Below are positions 1 through 11,316 of a stretch of DNA of 64,000 bases, piece after piece (position 1 is the first letter of the stretch; the number at the start of each line of letters is the position of its first letter). The DNA is taken from positions 61,206,200 through 61,270,199 of the forward strand of contig NC_083581.1 in the NCBI RefSeq assembly GCF_027579695.1, written 5' to 3'. The position numbers and the translations under genes are program-made. The notes below the pieces were generated by a model. It had not been told where the DNA came from, did not search any database, and worked only from the letters and a program-made list of their open reading frames with translations. The DNA comes from Neoarius graeffei. Lineage: Eukaryota; Chordata; Actinopteri; Siluriformes; Ariidae.

Positions 1-522
1 ACAACATGACTAGACAGAGAAATCTTTTAGCTTCAAAATGATATATCAAACATAATTTTTTGACAACGACAAGTATATTAATTTTGCGACCAAAATCACC
101 TACCCTTTTAATTTCCGCGCGGTAGTGAAACGTGATGTCATCGGCAGGTTCCCCTTCTTGTGTACCATGTGTCGGTCTATTTTTAGACCAGGAAACCCCC
201 AAAGTGAGAGAGTCATTTCTCCTCGTATATGGGGGCCAAAAAAATTGCGAAAAATTTTGAGTTAATCTTTCAGTTAGCTAGATTTATTGGTATTAGTTAG
301 ATTTATTGGTATTATTTTTATCGCGTTCTGTCCGCCATTGCTGATAATATGTGCCACGTCACACGTCACATGGTACACAAGAAGGGGAACCTGCCGATGA
401 CATCACGCGCAGAAATTAAAAGGGTAGGTGACTTTGGTCGCAAAATTAATATACTTGTCGTTGTCAAAAAATTATGTTTGATATATCATTTTGAAGCTAA
501 AAGATTTCTCTATCTAGTGATA
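1..522. mobile_element. Palindromic MITE (foldback element)
   Basis: Bases 6-170 are the inverted copy of about 352-521, with about 180 bases between the arms. Both arms carry the same string around ACAAGAAGGGGAACCTGCCG (plus at 375, inverted near 140-165). There is no transposase. The spacer holds a tandem duplication of a 19-base unit near 277-316. This looks like a non-autonomous DNA transposon; the superfamily is not clear because the left edge is at the window edge. Confidence 0.7.
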
Positions 523-3488
523 CCATTTATATATGTTGTCAAAATAGATTGTATTTTATGCCAAAGAATACATCCAATGGTGGAATGGCACTTTAATAAG
601 ATAAATGAAACTACAAGGAAATCTAATTGAGCCTCGTTATAATCTACAAGAGCCCATGTGAACAAATGGGCAGTATAATAGGGTGCAGTAAAGTAATAAA
701 GAGATTACCGGAATTGAATACTCATTCTTACTCATCAGTTTTGGACAAAGACTTTGCGGATACGTGACTGATTCAAAAGATATGCACATGTAGCAGTTTG
801 CCTGAAAGGTGAAAGCAGAAGCTACACTAAGCTTTGGTGTACTAAGACTATGAAAACACTGGGCACGACATGTGCACAGTTTCCAAATGATTCTGATCAT
901 ACATTATCCAGTGTAGTTTACGACTGAATATGCTAAACAAAAATTTATGTTTCATTATTATGGCACGTCAATAACAAATCCGATACAAAGAGGCCACGGC
1001 GTTCAGCTTTTGTTGATTGTGCCAATATGCATGCTGAAAAATAAGATTGGGTGAGATCAGACGTGTGAAGACGTGCCCAGTATGGACTACGCAGACAATT
1101 TGGAGCCAACTTGTACAATAGGATTTTTTGTGTGCTCTCAATTTTCATTGATTATTGATAGTATTCAAAAGGATCCTACTAGACTAGGTTACATCCCAAA
1201 GTCCTAAAAAACACTGAGTTATACTCTAGATTAAATTTTGTGCTCGGGCTTACCGTCCATGATTGCCAGTGACACCATCGACTCTGACTGGCCCAAAAAT
1301 CTACACAATCTATATTTACTATTGTAAATTAGGACTATAAAATCAGTGTAAAAGTCAGAAGCAGTTTGGTTCTACCCACTGGATATCAAGACTAATGCAA
1401 GAGATTTACTGGAAATATATAGTGAAACGAACATGCTAAACTCGCAACCACAAAAATTCTAACACTTGATTCACTTCTTGTGACTTTCAAGCAGGCACAG
1501 AATTTCAGCCTGTAATTTTTTTCTCATTTGTTTTTCCATTAATATTTCATAAAAGTAAAAAAAAAAAAAAGCATTCCAGCCTGAGTCATCATCAGCCTCC
1601 ACATTCTTATTCATTTGTCCAGTCTTTGTCAGGACCAAGACATAAATGTGTAATTTAACCAAGTGACTTCTACATAACCACATTACATAAGCACTCTTAA
1701 CTGCAGAACAATCACCGACCTCAGCCCTGACTTACAATTATGATAAAAGATTTTGGCTCTGAAGTAAAACCTGGGAGTTTAAAGGGTAGTTCCATAAAAA
1801 AAAGAACTCCGATTGTGCCTTTATTACAACAATTGATCTGGTTGTAATAAAAAGAATGAGTTCATAGTCTCATGTGCGACAGGTATGAAAAGAATAAAAT
1901 CAGTCTTGGGTACGCACAGTGGGGGTGAGAAAGTGCTATTTCTCATGATCAGATTATAGCCTTGGCTCGAAAGGACTGTTTTGATTGATATTTCTCAGCA
2001 TTTCTTTTAACCTAGCTTTATTGCCTCTGTATGCAGTCCAGTGTAATGTATTGCATTATATATGTATGTGGCTGGGATGACAATAAAATAGAATTTTATC
2101 TGACTTTATGACTTATTTATTTCAGGCACTGAACATCAGTCACGACGAGAATGGGATTCGGAGGCAAAAGAATATGATAAAAGAAAATTATGAACTATTT
2201 CAATAATCATAACCTAGTTTATGGCTTCGCCAATGGCACTAGTGCAGAACAGCAGACATCATGGTCCTTGTAGCCTTCATGCACTCTTTCAAGGCACACT
2301 TGTCAACTGTAGCTATTCCTCCAGACACCGTAGCTTTTAAAGGAACCTCAAAAAGAAAAATAATAATAATAATAATAATAATTTCTCCCAGTTAGGAATG
2401 AATTTGTTTTTCATTCTACATTCAGTGTCAGTGTGTCCACTTCCTAATCTATTTGGGCAGAGACTATTGTCTTGGTCACCTAATTATAGCTCCACCCCTT
2501 GGCAAGAAAGACATTGATCGCCTGATGTGGTCATGCCCATGGTTTTGAGAGTTTTAGGGGATGAGTTTAGTGATACATAGGTAGTACTTTTTTTTTTTTA
2601 ATTTAATCATGTGCTGTTTTGTAATTTGCATACACAAAAGTCAGCACGAGTAAGGAGGAGTCATGTTTTTTTCATATTATTATTATTATTATTATTATTA
2701 TTATCTTTTTAAGACCCCTGTTTGCCTCTTTGAGTTTGGAAAATCTTCCTGAAACCAAACATTGCATTAAAACCGAGTTGTTTCTTTTGTGAAGTTCTTG
2801 TTCTGCAAAATAAACAGTCAGTCAGTGGAAGAGATGGAAGAGAGTTGTGCTGAGTTTCAGGTTCACCATTCACTGCTGTGAATAGTGCAATAATAGTACA
2901 ATAACACATTCACTATAGCTGTGTATGTAAGTAAAGCAGGATGCAGTTTGGGATGGAACCCATATTGCTGAAGTCTCCGGTGTGATCTCTGGGCAGCTTC
3001 AAACTCCAAATTTAGATACAAAACCGAAGCTCAAATTGAACTTTAACCTTTAAACCCTATATAAAAGGCTAAATCAAAGACGCAAGCAAGCAAACTGTAT
3101 CCCATACCATTAAGTACTTAAAGCGTAGATGATGTTACTGGTTCAAAGCAAACTCTTTTTTTTTTTTTAAAGCCAATTTCAGAGCCAAATAAAGAAGAGG
3201 AAAGCTTTTTTTTTATGTTCCTGGCAGTTGTTCATTTGCACCTGCAATAAACAAAAAGAGGCTGCACAAAAGCACCCAGTGACCCCTCCCCTCCAACAAA
3301 CAAACAAACAAAAACAACAAGAAGAAGAAAAACAACAGCAACCGTTCCTATTCCCCCAGCACTGTGTGTAAAACGCAGACTGTTCAGGACAACAGCGGAT
3401 TCGACCATCAAACGCACCGGTGCGCCTGCGCTGCTCCACCATCCACAGCAAACCGCACATTGTGACAGAGATACAGAGCTGCACTCAC
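523..3488. other. Gene-free stretch, possible intron
   Basis: No convincing exon or full-length element seen. It holds poly-T runs, an (AAT)n tract near 2361-2382 and an (ATT)n tract near 2675-2704. If the minus-strand exon at 3489-3561 is real, this stretch is the start of its first intron. Confidence 0.5.
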
Positions 3489-3561
3489 CTTCTGCAGCCC
3501 AGACAGGTGGCATTATCCATAATAACGCAATAACGTGCATAACTGCCATCAGAGGGGCCAT
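3489..3561 (-). CDS. Candidate first coding exon with signal peptide (Eph receptor-like?)
   Basis: Read on the minus strand, an ATG at 3561 opens a 24-codon segment, then a one-base remainder and the donor GTGAGT (intron begins at 3488). The peptide has a hydrophobic core (VIALLWIMPPVWAAE) typical of a secretory signal sequence. Length, the phase-1 donor and the ending Ala-Glu fit the first coding exon of EPHB-type receptor tyrosine kinases, where the next exon supplies the rest of a Glu codon. EPHB2 and LACTBL1 are close on human 1p36, which is weak support. No second exon is in the window, so other secreted or membrane proteins remain possible. A (CA)n tract lies about 100 bases upstream. 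The surrounding longer reading frames are chance. Confidence 0.4.
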
Positions 3562-3660
3562 CTGACTGCGGAGAGCCGGGCTGTTCACTGAGGAGGAATC
3601 CGCTGGTCCATCTGGAACAGCGCCGTGTTCACACAGCCAGGCGGGGAGAGCACACTGACA

Positions 3661-3686
3661 CACACACACACACACACACACACACA
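3661..3686. repeat. (CA)n microsatellite
   Basis: About 13 CA units just upstream of the candidate signal-peptide exon. Confidence 0.9.
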
Positions 3687-3789
3687 ACTACGGCAAGTTC
3701 GGGCGAAACCAATCAAATATGGACAAAGGAGAAAAAGGAGGGGGTGTCTGGGTAGCTCTGTTTAACACACTAATCACTCCATCTCCGTT

Positions 3790-3810
3790 TATTATTATTA
3801 TTATTATTAT
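3790..3810. repeat. (ATT)n microsatellite
   Basis: Seven ATT units directly abutting the truncated 3' end of a minus-strand SINE. Confidence 0.9.
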
Positions 3811-4090
3811 ACGGGCGAAGGGCGGGGTACACCCTGGACAGGTCATCACAGGGCTGACACAGAGACAAACAACCATTCACACTCACATTCACACCTACGG
3901 TCAATTTAGAGTCACCAGTTAACCTAACCTGCATGTCTTTGGACTGTGGGGGAAACCGGAGCACCCGGAGGAAACCCACGCGGACAACATGCAAACTCCG
4001 CACAGAAAGGCCCTCGTCAGCAGCTGGGCTCGAACCCAGGACCTTCTTGCTGTGAGGCGACAGCGCTAACCAGTACACCACCGTGCCGCC
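3811..4090 (-). mobile_element. tRNA-headed SINE with L2-like tail, 3'-truncated
   Basis: On the minus strand it starts with the head GGCGGCACGGTGGTG and has an A box (TGGTGTACTGGTTAGCG), B box (GGGTTCGAGCCC), the shared body and part of the tail. The end of the tail is missing and replaced by (ATT)n. It is one of about 18 related copies in the window; the full form is described at 20330-20705. Confidence 0.85.
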
Positions 4091-4102
4091 TCTATATGTA
4101 CG

Positions 4103-4475
4103 TCTCATCTCATTATCTGTAGCCGCTTTATCCTGTTCTACATGGTCGCAGGCAAGCTGGAGCCTATCCCAGCTGACTGCGGGCGAAAGGCAGGGTACAC
4201 CCTGGACAAGTCGCCAGGTCATCACAGGGCTGACACAGAGACAAACAACCATTCACACTCACATTCACACCTATGGTCAATTTAGAGCCACCAGTTAGCC
4301 TAATCTGCATGTCTTTGGACTGTGGGGGAAACCAGAGCACCCGGAGGAAACCCACGTGGACACGGGGAGAACATGCAAACTCCGCACAGAAAGGCCCTCA
4401 TCAGCTGCTGGGCTCGAACCCAGGACCTTCTTGCTGTGAGGCGACAGTGCTAACCACTACACCACCATGCTGCCC
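4103..4475 (-). mobile_element. tRNA-headed SINE, near full length
   Basis: Same family as 3811-4090 and in the same orientation, ending (on plus) with TCTCATCTCATTATC, the reverse of the GATAATGAGATGAGA tail. Confidence 0.85.
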
Positions 4476-4479
4476 CTGA

Positions 4480-4593
4480 GTTACTATCAATAATATTATT
4501 ATTATTGTTATTATTGTGGTTGTTGTTGTTGTTCAGTGGTCGTGAGTTACTATCAATAATAATAATAATAATTATTATTATTATGTAATAATG

Positions 4594-4639
<46 letters not shown>

Positions 4640-4640
4640 T
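4480..4640. repeat. (AAT)n / (ATT)n / (GTT)n microsatellite block
   Basis: Imperfect trinucleotide runs of changing phase separate two SINE copies. Long poly-Ile, poly-Asn and poly-Tyr frames here are products of the repeat. Confidence 0.9.
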
Positions 4641-5012
4641 GCATCCACTATCTGTAGTCGCTTATCCTGTTCTACAGGGTCGCAGGCAAGCTGGAGCCTA
4701 TCCCTGCTGACTATAGGCGAGAGGCGGGGTACACCCTGGACAAGTCGCCAGGTCATCACAGGGCTGACACATAGATACAGACAACCATTCACACTCACAT
4801 TCACACCTACGGTCAATTTAGAGTCACCAGTTAACCTAACCTGCATGTCTTTGGACTGTGGGAGAAACCAGAGTACCCGGAGGAAACCCACGCGGACACG
4901 GTGAGAACATGCAAACTCCGCACAGAAAGGCCCTCACCGGGCGCTGGGCTCGAACCCAGAACGTTCTTGCTGTGAGGCGACAGTGCTAACCAGTGCACCA
5001 CTGTGTCGCCCC
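4641..5012 (-). mobile_element. tRNA-headed SINE
   Basis: Third minus-strand copy in the cluster. Its 3' tail variant is CATCCACTATCTGTAGTCGC (on plus), so it belongs to an ATGGATGG-type tail rather than the GAGAT type. Confidence 0.85.
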
Positions 5013-5100
5013 TTATAATATAATAATAATTATTATTATTATTGTTGTTGTTCAGTGGTAGTGAGTTACTATCAATAATAATAATAATAATAATGATGAT
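5013..5100. repeat. (AAT)n/(ATT)n/(GTT)n microsatellite
   Basis: Trinucleotide block like 4480-4640, with the same flanking words (TTCAGTGG.CGTGAGTTACTATCAATAAT-like). The unit of microsatellite plus SINE therefore seems to have been duplicated here. Confidence 0.8.
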
Positions 5101-5251
5101 GAGGATGAGCAAAGGAACTGGATTACATGTTGTTTTATAGTATGTGAGATCTTGCAGTACTTTCCTGGCAATCCAGGTTGGCAGTTAATTCCTATAGAAT
5201 TTTCATCTTTATTTTCTTTCTTTGCTTTTTGTTTTGTTTTGTTTGTTTGTT

Positions 5252-5615
5252 GGGCAGCACGGTGGTGTAGTGGTTAGAGCTGTCGCCTCACAGCAAGAAG
5301 GTCCTGGGTTTGAGCCCAGCAACCGGTGAGGGCCTTTCTGTGTGGAGTTTGCATGTTCTTCCCGTGTCTGCATGGGTTTCCTCCGGGTGCTCCGGTTTCC
5401 CCCACATGCAGGTTAGGCTAATTGGTGACTCTAAATTGACTGTAGGTGTGAATGTGAGTGTGAATGGTTGTTTGTCTCTGTGTTAACCCTGCAATAACCT
5501 GGCAACTTGTCCAGGGTGTACCCTGCCTCTCGCCCATAGTCAGCTGGGATAGGCCCCAGCTTGCCTGCGACCCTGTAGAATAGGATAAGTGGCTACAGAT
5601 AATGGATGGATGGAT
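5252..5615 (+). mobile_element. tRNA-headed SINE, ATGGATGG tail
   Basis: Starts GGGCAGCACGGTGGTGTAG with A box and B box (GGGTTTGAGCCC) and ends with the L2-like tail and (ATGG)n. The central CCAAAGAC stretch is partly deleted. Confidence 0.85.
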
Positions 5616-5784
5616 GTTTCTTTGTTTTTAACAGTGAGGGAGACTGTGGGCTCAATCTGCAGAAGTCCATGTGTGTAGAAGTATCATGTGTGAGTAGAGA
5701 GATCAAGGCCAGAAGAATAATAAATTTCATTTCATTTCATAAAATAAAACAATTTAATACAACAATACATGACCATTACAAGAT

Positions 5785-5870
5785 TATTATTATTATTATT
5801 ATTATTAGTAGTAGTAGTAGTAGTAGTAGTAATAGTAGTAGTGTTGTTGTTGTTCTTTGCATTGTTGTTG
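5785..5870. repeat. (ATT)n(AGT)n(GTT)n microsatellite
   Basis: Compound trinucleotide tract. Confidence 0.9.
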
Positions 5871-6075
5871 TATTTTGACCGTCCACTGTTCTATTAAGCA
5901 ATTGAATAGGAATGTATTACATTAGCATGATCACTAATCTGAGCATGAGAATTTTCACACCGCTCAGCATTCTCGCTTTCATTCTGGGAACAAATAAACA
6001 ACAACATTAAATTCAAAACAGAGGGTAGTAGAAGAACAGTCTGATCTTTTTGAATAAATGATACAAAATAATCTT

Positions 6076-6456
6076 GGGTGGCACAGTGGTACAGTGGTTC
6101 GCACTGTCACCTCACAGCAAGCAGGTTCTAGGTTCAAACCTGTCAGTTGACCAGGGCCTTTCTCTATGTTCTCCCCGTGTCTGCTTGGGTTTCCTCTGGG
6201 TGCTCAGGTTTCCTCCCACAGTCCAAAGACATGTGGATTAAGTCAATTGGTTACTCTAAATTGCTCATAGATTTGAATGTGAGTGTGAATGACTGCCTGT
6301 TCCTCTGTGTTATTACTGCAATAGATTGGCAACCTGCCCAGTATATACCCCACCTCTTGCCCAATGTCAGCTGAGGTTGGATCCAGCTCACCAGCAACCC
6401 ACAGTGGATAAGCAGTATAGAAAATCAATGAATGAATGAATGAATGAATGAATGAA
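6076..6456 (+). mobile_element. Diverged tRNA-headed SINE, (AATG)n tail
   Basis: Recognisable head GGGTGGCACAGTGGTACAG, body and L2-like tail, but much more diverged than its neighbours. It ends in (AATG)n. Confidence 0.75.
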
Positions 6457-6829
6457 AAGTTGATATCATGCTAAATGTCATTGAACAGTTACTGACCCCA
6501 AGAGCAGCTACTCAATTGAGATGGTCCTGTTGACTGTTGCTTCTGCTGCTGGTTAGTCTGGATTCTACAAGGCCATGGACAATATAATTATATAAATTTT
6601 ATCAGAACAAGTTATGTCTTTAAGGGGAGATTGTTGGAAATGTAATATAATCTTATCAGCATCTTCATTATCATCAACCATACTTACTGAAATTTACTAG
6701 ATTTAAAATTATTAGTGGTTGTACTAGAACTCTGGTGTGTATAACATCTTTTGGTGGGGAGGAGAAATGTTTATTTTCACAGAACACTACACTCCTTCTA
6801 ACCACCTACTAACCCCCCTCCCTTAAGAC
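6457..6829. other. No recognised feature
   Basis: No gene or clear repeat seen. Confidence 0.4.
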
Positions 6830-8420
6830 CCCCTCCCACTGCACACATGTCCCCATGAGCAGCTCCCAAAGCCAAACCATCTCTTCTTCAAGGACTGCCT
6901 CTTGGTCTGGTTCAGATGTTTACGGTGGAAGTTTGTGATTTGCGATTGTGCCGGGATGTCCTCCACAGGGATCCATGATCACTCTTCAGGACCATATCCC
7001 TCCAGTCCACTAGATACCACAGTTGCAGGCCCCAGCGTCTAGAATCAAGTAGCCTCCATACAAGGTATGCTGATCCACCATCAAGGACAAGAGGGAAGGC
7101 GGCTCAGCTCCAAATGTCTGCCCCTGTGATGAAGAAAGAGCCGGTTTCAGCAATGAGAAATGGCAGGGGGGTGCAAGTCTATAAAAGGTGGGGAGTTTTA
7201 ATCTTTATGAAACAGCATTAATTTTCTGAGAATCTTAAAAGGACCAGTATATCATGGACTTCGATTTTTCAAGGGAAATCAAAGTTTGAAGTCTCTTGTA
7301 GGGAGCCAGATTATCTGTCCAGGGTGTAGTGGGAGGTGAGGTCTATGACATCAGTCTGCATGGAGCTTCTGCCACCTGATGGTGCTCTGTAGTCAAACAT
7401 GTGCCAGTTCTGAGTTCCTTATCCATTCATCAAGTGCAAGTACCTCTGATAATTCAATAGACCATGGGAATAGGGAGGTCAAGGTCTGGTATATTGTAGT
7501 TATTCTTGTACACACTAAAATGGAGTCAGTCCTGTGGATGAATGTGTTAATGAAGTTTGTGCATATTCAGCTCATGGTAGCTACCATCTCCAGTCCTGCT
7601 GGTTGAGTGAGCAGTAGGCGCTCAGGAATCTTTCCTGAGTCTCTCTACTGGTCATTTGATTGGAATAAAGACCTTGGTGGGAGAACATTTTGGAGGTGCA
7701 GGTTCATCGTGCTCTGCACAGGTGATTTCATCCATGATTTCCCATCTTATGGGTGCAACAATACTCAGGCAAGACAGTTTGTCCAGTGGAAGTTTGAAGG
7801 TCTCCAGAGTAAATTCTGGATAGTGCATCAACTACAGTGTTTTTTTTTTTTTTAACCTAGCTTGTAGGTGAAGGTGAACCAGAACCTCATGAAGAACAAT
7901 GGCCTTCATGCTTGTCAAGAATTAATTATTTTTTGCTGATTTCACATGCTCAAGATTTCTGTGGTCTGTAAGGATTAGAAAGGGGTGTTCAGTACCCTCT
8001 GGCCAAGCCTCCATTCCTCAAGGCTTGCTTTGATGGCTAGTGATTCCTGGTTTCCAGCATTATAGTTACATTCAGTAGGTTTGAGATTCCGAAAGTAGAA
8101 TGTGCAGGGATCCAGCCATGGTGGGTTTACATGGCATTGTCATAGGATGAATCCTACACCAGTTTCAGATGCATCCAACCCCACAGTGAAGGGTAGCAAT
8201 CTGGGTCTGGGTGCTGAAAAATGGGTGCACTGCTAAATCAATGATGGGGGCTTAAAATGCTTGCAAGGCTGGTTCTGTCCATTTCAAGATTTTGGATTTA
8301 CTGTTTAGTGTAGAAAGTGAGTGGTGCAGTGACTGAACCCTTAGATGAATTTCCTATTGAAGTCTACAAAACCCTGGGAATCTAGGAAATAGCATTACCC
8401 TGACAATCTCTGATTCATTC
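6830..8420 (-). pseudogene. Decayed Ty3/gypsy pol relic
   Basis: On the minus strand this is a worn-out pol gene with no long open frame. Near 7970-7930 an RNase H segment [15 protein letters not shown] is readable and aligns with [14 protein letters not shown] of the intact element at 31382-36679. Near 7040-6960 the string YLVDWRD matches the chromodomain start YLVDWEGYG of that element. Pieces of the RT C-terminus (near 8370-8330) and integrase C-terminus (near 7310-7260) lie in the expected order. The order RT, RNase H, integrase, chromodomain on the minus strand supports a gypsy chromovirus-type element that was lost long ago. Frameshifts and stops are many. Confidence 0.6.
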
Positions 8421-8766
8421 TTTCATCATGGAAGTGATGAGACGGAGTGATGCAAGGGATCCTAGCCATGCACTGCATTGTTTCTGCACTTCTGCTGAAT
8501 CCATGGATAGAAGTGAACCTTTCTGTAACATGGGAGGCTTGGAAAATGGATAAGGATTCATGTGTAGAAATTTAATAAGCAACCAGGTAAACATAGTGAA
8601 GTCCATAAACCATGAGTGATTCAAAATACCAGCTAGTAGAGAGATCAAACCCAGAACACAAACCAGGAAAACAAGGCAAGGGTCATACACAACAAAGCTA
8701 GATTAAATAAACAGCTCAAAACTTACATAATAGGTAATATCAACAAAGCTTCGCAGTGACTGAATG
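8421..8766. other. Probable 5' remains of the gypsy relic
   Basis: No open gene. The adenine-rich part at 8600-8720 resembles the LTR composition of the better gypsy copies, but I cannot delimit an LTR. Confidence 0.3.
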
Positions 8767-8784
8767 CTCATGAACTAATTACAG

Positions 8785-9123
8785 TCTTTTTCTTTCGGTT
8801 CCTCCCATTAGGGGTCACCACAGCAGATCTGTTCTGCATATTTGATTTGGCATAGGTTTTTACACCGGATGCCCTTATTGCCGCAACCCTCCCCAATCTA
8901 TCCGGGCTTGGGACCGGCACTAAGTATGCACTGTCTTGTGCAACCCCAGTGGCTGGGTATTTTACCTAATGTACTTGTCTTTGAACTGTGGGGGAAACCG
9001 GAGCACTCGGAGGAAACCCACGCAGACACGTGGAGAACATGCAAACTCCACACAGAAAGGCCCCTGTCGGCCGTCAGATTCGAACCCAGAACCTTCTTGC
9101 TGTGAGGTGACAGTGCTAACCGC
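8785..9123 (-). mobile_element. tRNA-headed SINE with a second tail type, TSD visible
   Basis: The head and body match the common SINE, but the 3' part (on plus CTCCCATTAGGGGTCACCACA at 8805-8825) is unlike the L2-like tail. It is flanked by an 18-base direct repeat, CTCATGAACTAATTACAG, at 8767-8784 and 9124-9141, so this chimeric unit moved as one piece. Confidence 0.85.
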
Positions 9124-9141
9124 CTCATGAACTAATTACAG

Positions 9142-10126
9142 TATATTGTGGTAAACCAGGAAGTGACCTGGAAGTGTGTGCAAGTGTTAGAGGTCGTGGT
9201 TCCCAAAATCCAGTCTCTGGCACTTTTGGGTCACGTCTTCATTTACCTCCATAGTTCATGCTGGTGATGAGGGGAAATATCCATTGTCCTTTTCACAAAC
9301 AAATAAAAGCACATAAAAAGCAGAATATATGTACAACAAATAAACATTAAAAGGTAAAATGTGAGTAAAAGTAAGGAACTTAATAAAAGGCAGTAAAATT
9401 CTACATTAAAAAAGCATGTCTTACCCATTTAGTCAATGATAGAAGGAATCTGATGAATGTTTATTGCTAACATGCTCAAGCTGTTATATTCCTCAGATCG
9501 TAGAATTCACTTTGAGTATCATTAATGATATGTGGTTTAAAAATTAAATCCAGAATTACATAATTTCTTTTTTTGAGAAACTTCAGCATCTGTAGGATCA
9601 TATGAAGCAATTGGGATACTTTTTTAAACACTTTGATGAATACTACTACGAACGCTTTTGTGTTGAGATCTTGCATCAACAGTGCCATCTGGAGTTGATA
9701 GAAGAAACATTTTGGTTGGCGGGGAAGAGTAGGGTATTTGGCTGTTGCATAATCATCCATTAAATAATCATTTAATCCTCTTTCACTCCTTATCACAGTG
9801 AGTATTGCAGATGACTGACAGACCACTCAAAGCACTAGTGCGAGGAAGAAAATTGGCCTACTTCTTTGTATCTGTTCTCACGATCTTTGACCCCCTACGT
9901 GTGAGGTTTTTACATGGAGTACACTTGGATTTGAAGACCGTAATACTTGGCTTGGTCCATTTTGTTAACCATGCCAGCACCCAAAGGCCAGAAACATTTA
10001 TTCAGTCTAGTTGTGTTAATTCATAGTCAGCCTCTGGGCATGCTAGAGCCTGAAAAGGTCATGGATGAAAAATGTTTATGGACAATCTTTATGGGCCTCA
10101 CTGCACTAGCACAATTTCTGTTTAAG

Positions 10127-10129
<3 letters not shown>
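9142..10129. other. No recognised feature
   Basis: Nothing supported beyond short chance frames. Confidence 0.4.

Positions 10130-10193
<64 letters not shown>
10130..10193. repeat. (TA)n microsatellite
   Basis: About 32 TA units. Confidence 0.95.
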
Positions 10194-10196
<3 letters not shown>

Positions 10197-10800
10197 TGAT
10201 TCCACGCTTATAGGTACTGAAATGGGGACATGAACTTATTTTTAAAAATTCACCTAAAACCATTTCTTTTTTTACCATCAGGTCACAAAACATGTAATCT
10301 TTAATGAATGATATGTTAAAAGATAACTTTAATTTTCTGAGATGTAATAAAAACATATTTATATGCCAAAGTCAGAACGTAACAGAAGTGTTGTGGACAT
10401 ATATATTCTCAATTTTGACAATGTAGAATTACTTTTTGAAACATAGGAAGGTGATGTTTTAGCAAATATAATTAATAAATATGTGTAGTAGAATAAACAT
10501 ACACATTCTTTCAATAAGATTAACATGGTAAATAGCTAGATTGTAATTAATTTGTGACAGACGCGAGATGGACAATCGTAACAGAAGTAATGTAACAGAC
10601 ATCATTTTGGAACTCATAGGCTTGACTTTGGCATATAAATATGTTTTTATTACATCTCAGAAAATTAAAGTTATCTTTTAACATATCATTCATTAAAGAT
10701 TACATGTTTTGTGACCTGATGGTAAAAAAAGAAATGGTTTTAGGTGAATTTTTAAAAATAAGTTCATGTCCCCATTTCAGTACCCATAAGCGTGGAATCA

Positions 10801-10803
<3 letters not shown>
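10194..10803. mobile_element. Inverted repeat of 175-base arms between (TA)n tracts
   Basis: Bases 10194-10373 return inverted at 10627-10803 with few changes; the outer ends read GAGTGATTCCACGCTTATAG. A loop of about 250 bases lies between. Both outer ends run straight into (TA)n. It has no coding capacity and looks like a palindromic MITE that inserted in, or nucleated, TA repeats. Confidence 0.75.

Positions 10804-10891
<88 letters not shown>
10804..10891. repeat. (AT)n microsatellite
   Basis: About 44 AT units between the inverted repeat and a SINE. Confidence 0.95.
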
Positions 10892-10893
<2 letters not shown>

Positions 10894-11268
10894 GCGGCAC
10901 GTGCCGGTGGTGTAGTGGTTAGCGCTGTCGCCTCACAGCAAGAAGGTCCGGGTTCGAGCCCCGTGGCCGGCGAGGGCCTTTCTGTGCTGAGTTTGCATGT
11001 TCTCCCGGTGTCCATGTGGGTTTCCTCCGGGTGCTCCGGTTTCCCCCACAGTCCAAAGACATGCAGGTTACTGTAGGTTAACTGGCGACTCTAAATTGAC
11101 CGTAGGTGTGAGTGTGAATGGTTGTCTGTGTCTATGTGTCAGCCCTGTGATGACCTGGCGACTTGTCCAGGGTGTACCCCGTCTTTCACCCATAGTCAGC
11201 TGGGATAGGCTCCAGCTTGCCTGCGACCCTGTAGAACAGGATAAAGCGGCTAGAGATAATGAGATGAG

Positions 11269-11272
<4 letters not shown>
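10892..11272 (+). mobile_element. tRNA-headed SINE, GAGAT tail
   Basis: Full-length copy with A box TGGTGTAGTGGTTAGCG and B box GGGTTCGAGCCCC, set between two (TA)n tracts. Ends GATAATGAGATGAGAT. Confidence 0.9.

Positions 11273-11309
<37 letters not shown>
11273..11309. repeat. (TA)n microsatellite
   Basis: TA run at the 5' edge of a Tc1 element. Confidence 0.9.

Positions 11310-11314
<5 letters not shown>

Positions 11315-11316
<2 letters not shown>

Noticed and set aside
1050-1075. GATCAGACGTGTGAAG resembles part of a sequencing adapter
   Set aside because: Only about ten bases agree and the flanks are ordinary genomic sequence.
3232-3687. 151-codon minus-strand frame through the signal-peptide exon
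   Set aside because: It runs through a (CA)n tract and past a strong GTGAGT donor; only 3489-3561 is plausible as coding.
4450-5112. Frames rich in Ile, Asn or Tyr
   Set aside because: Translations of (AAT)n-type microsatellites and SINE sequence.
10027-11015. Frames with long Tyr-Ile runs
   Set aside because: Translations of (TA)n tracts joined to a MITE and a SINE.
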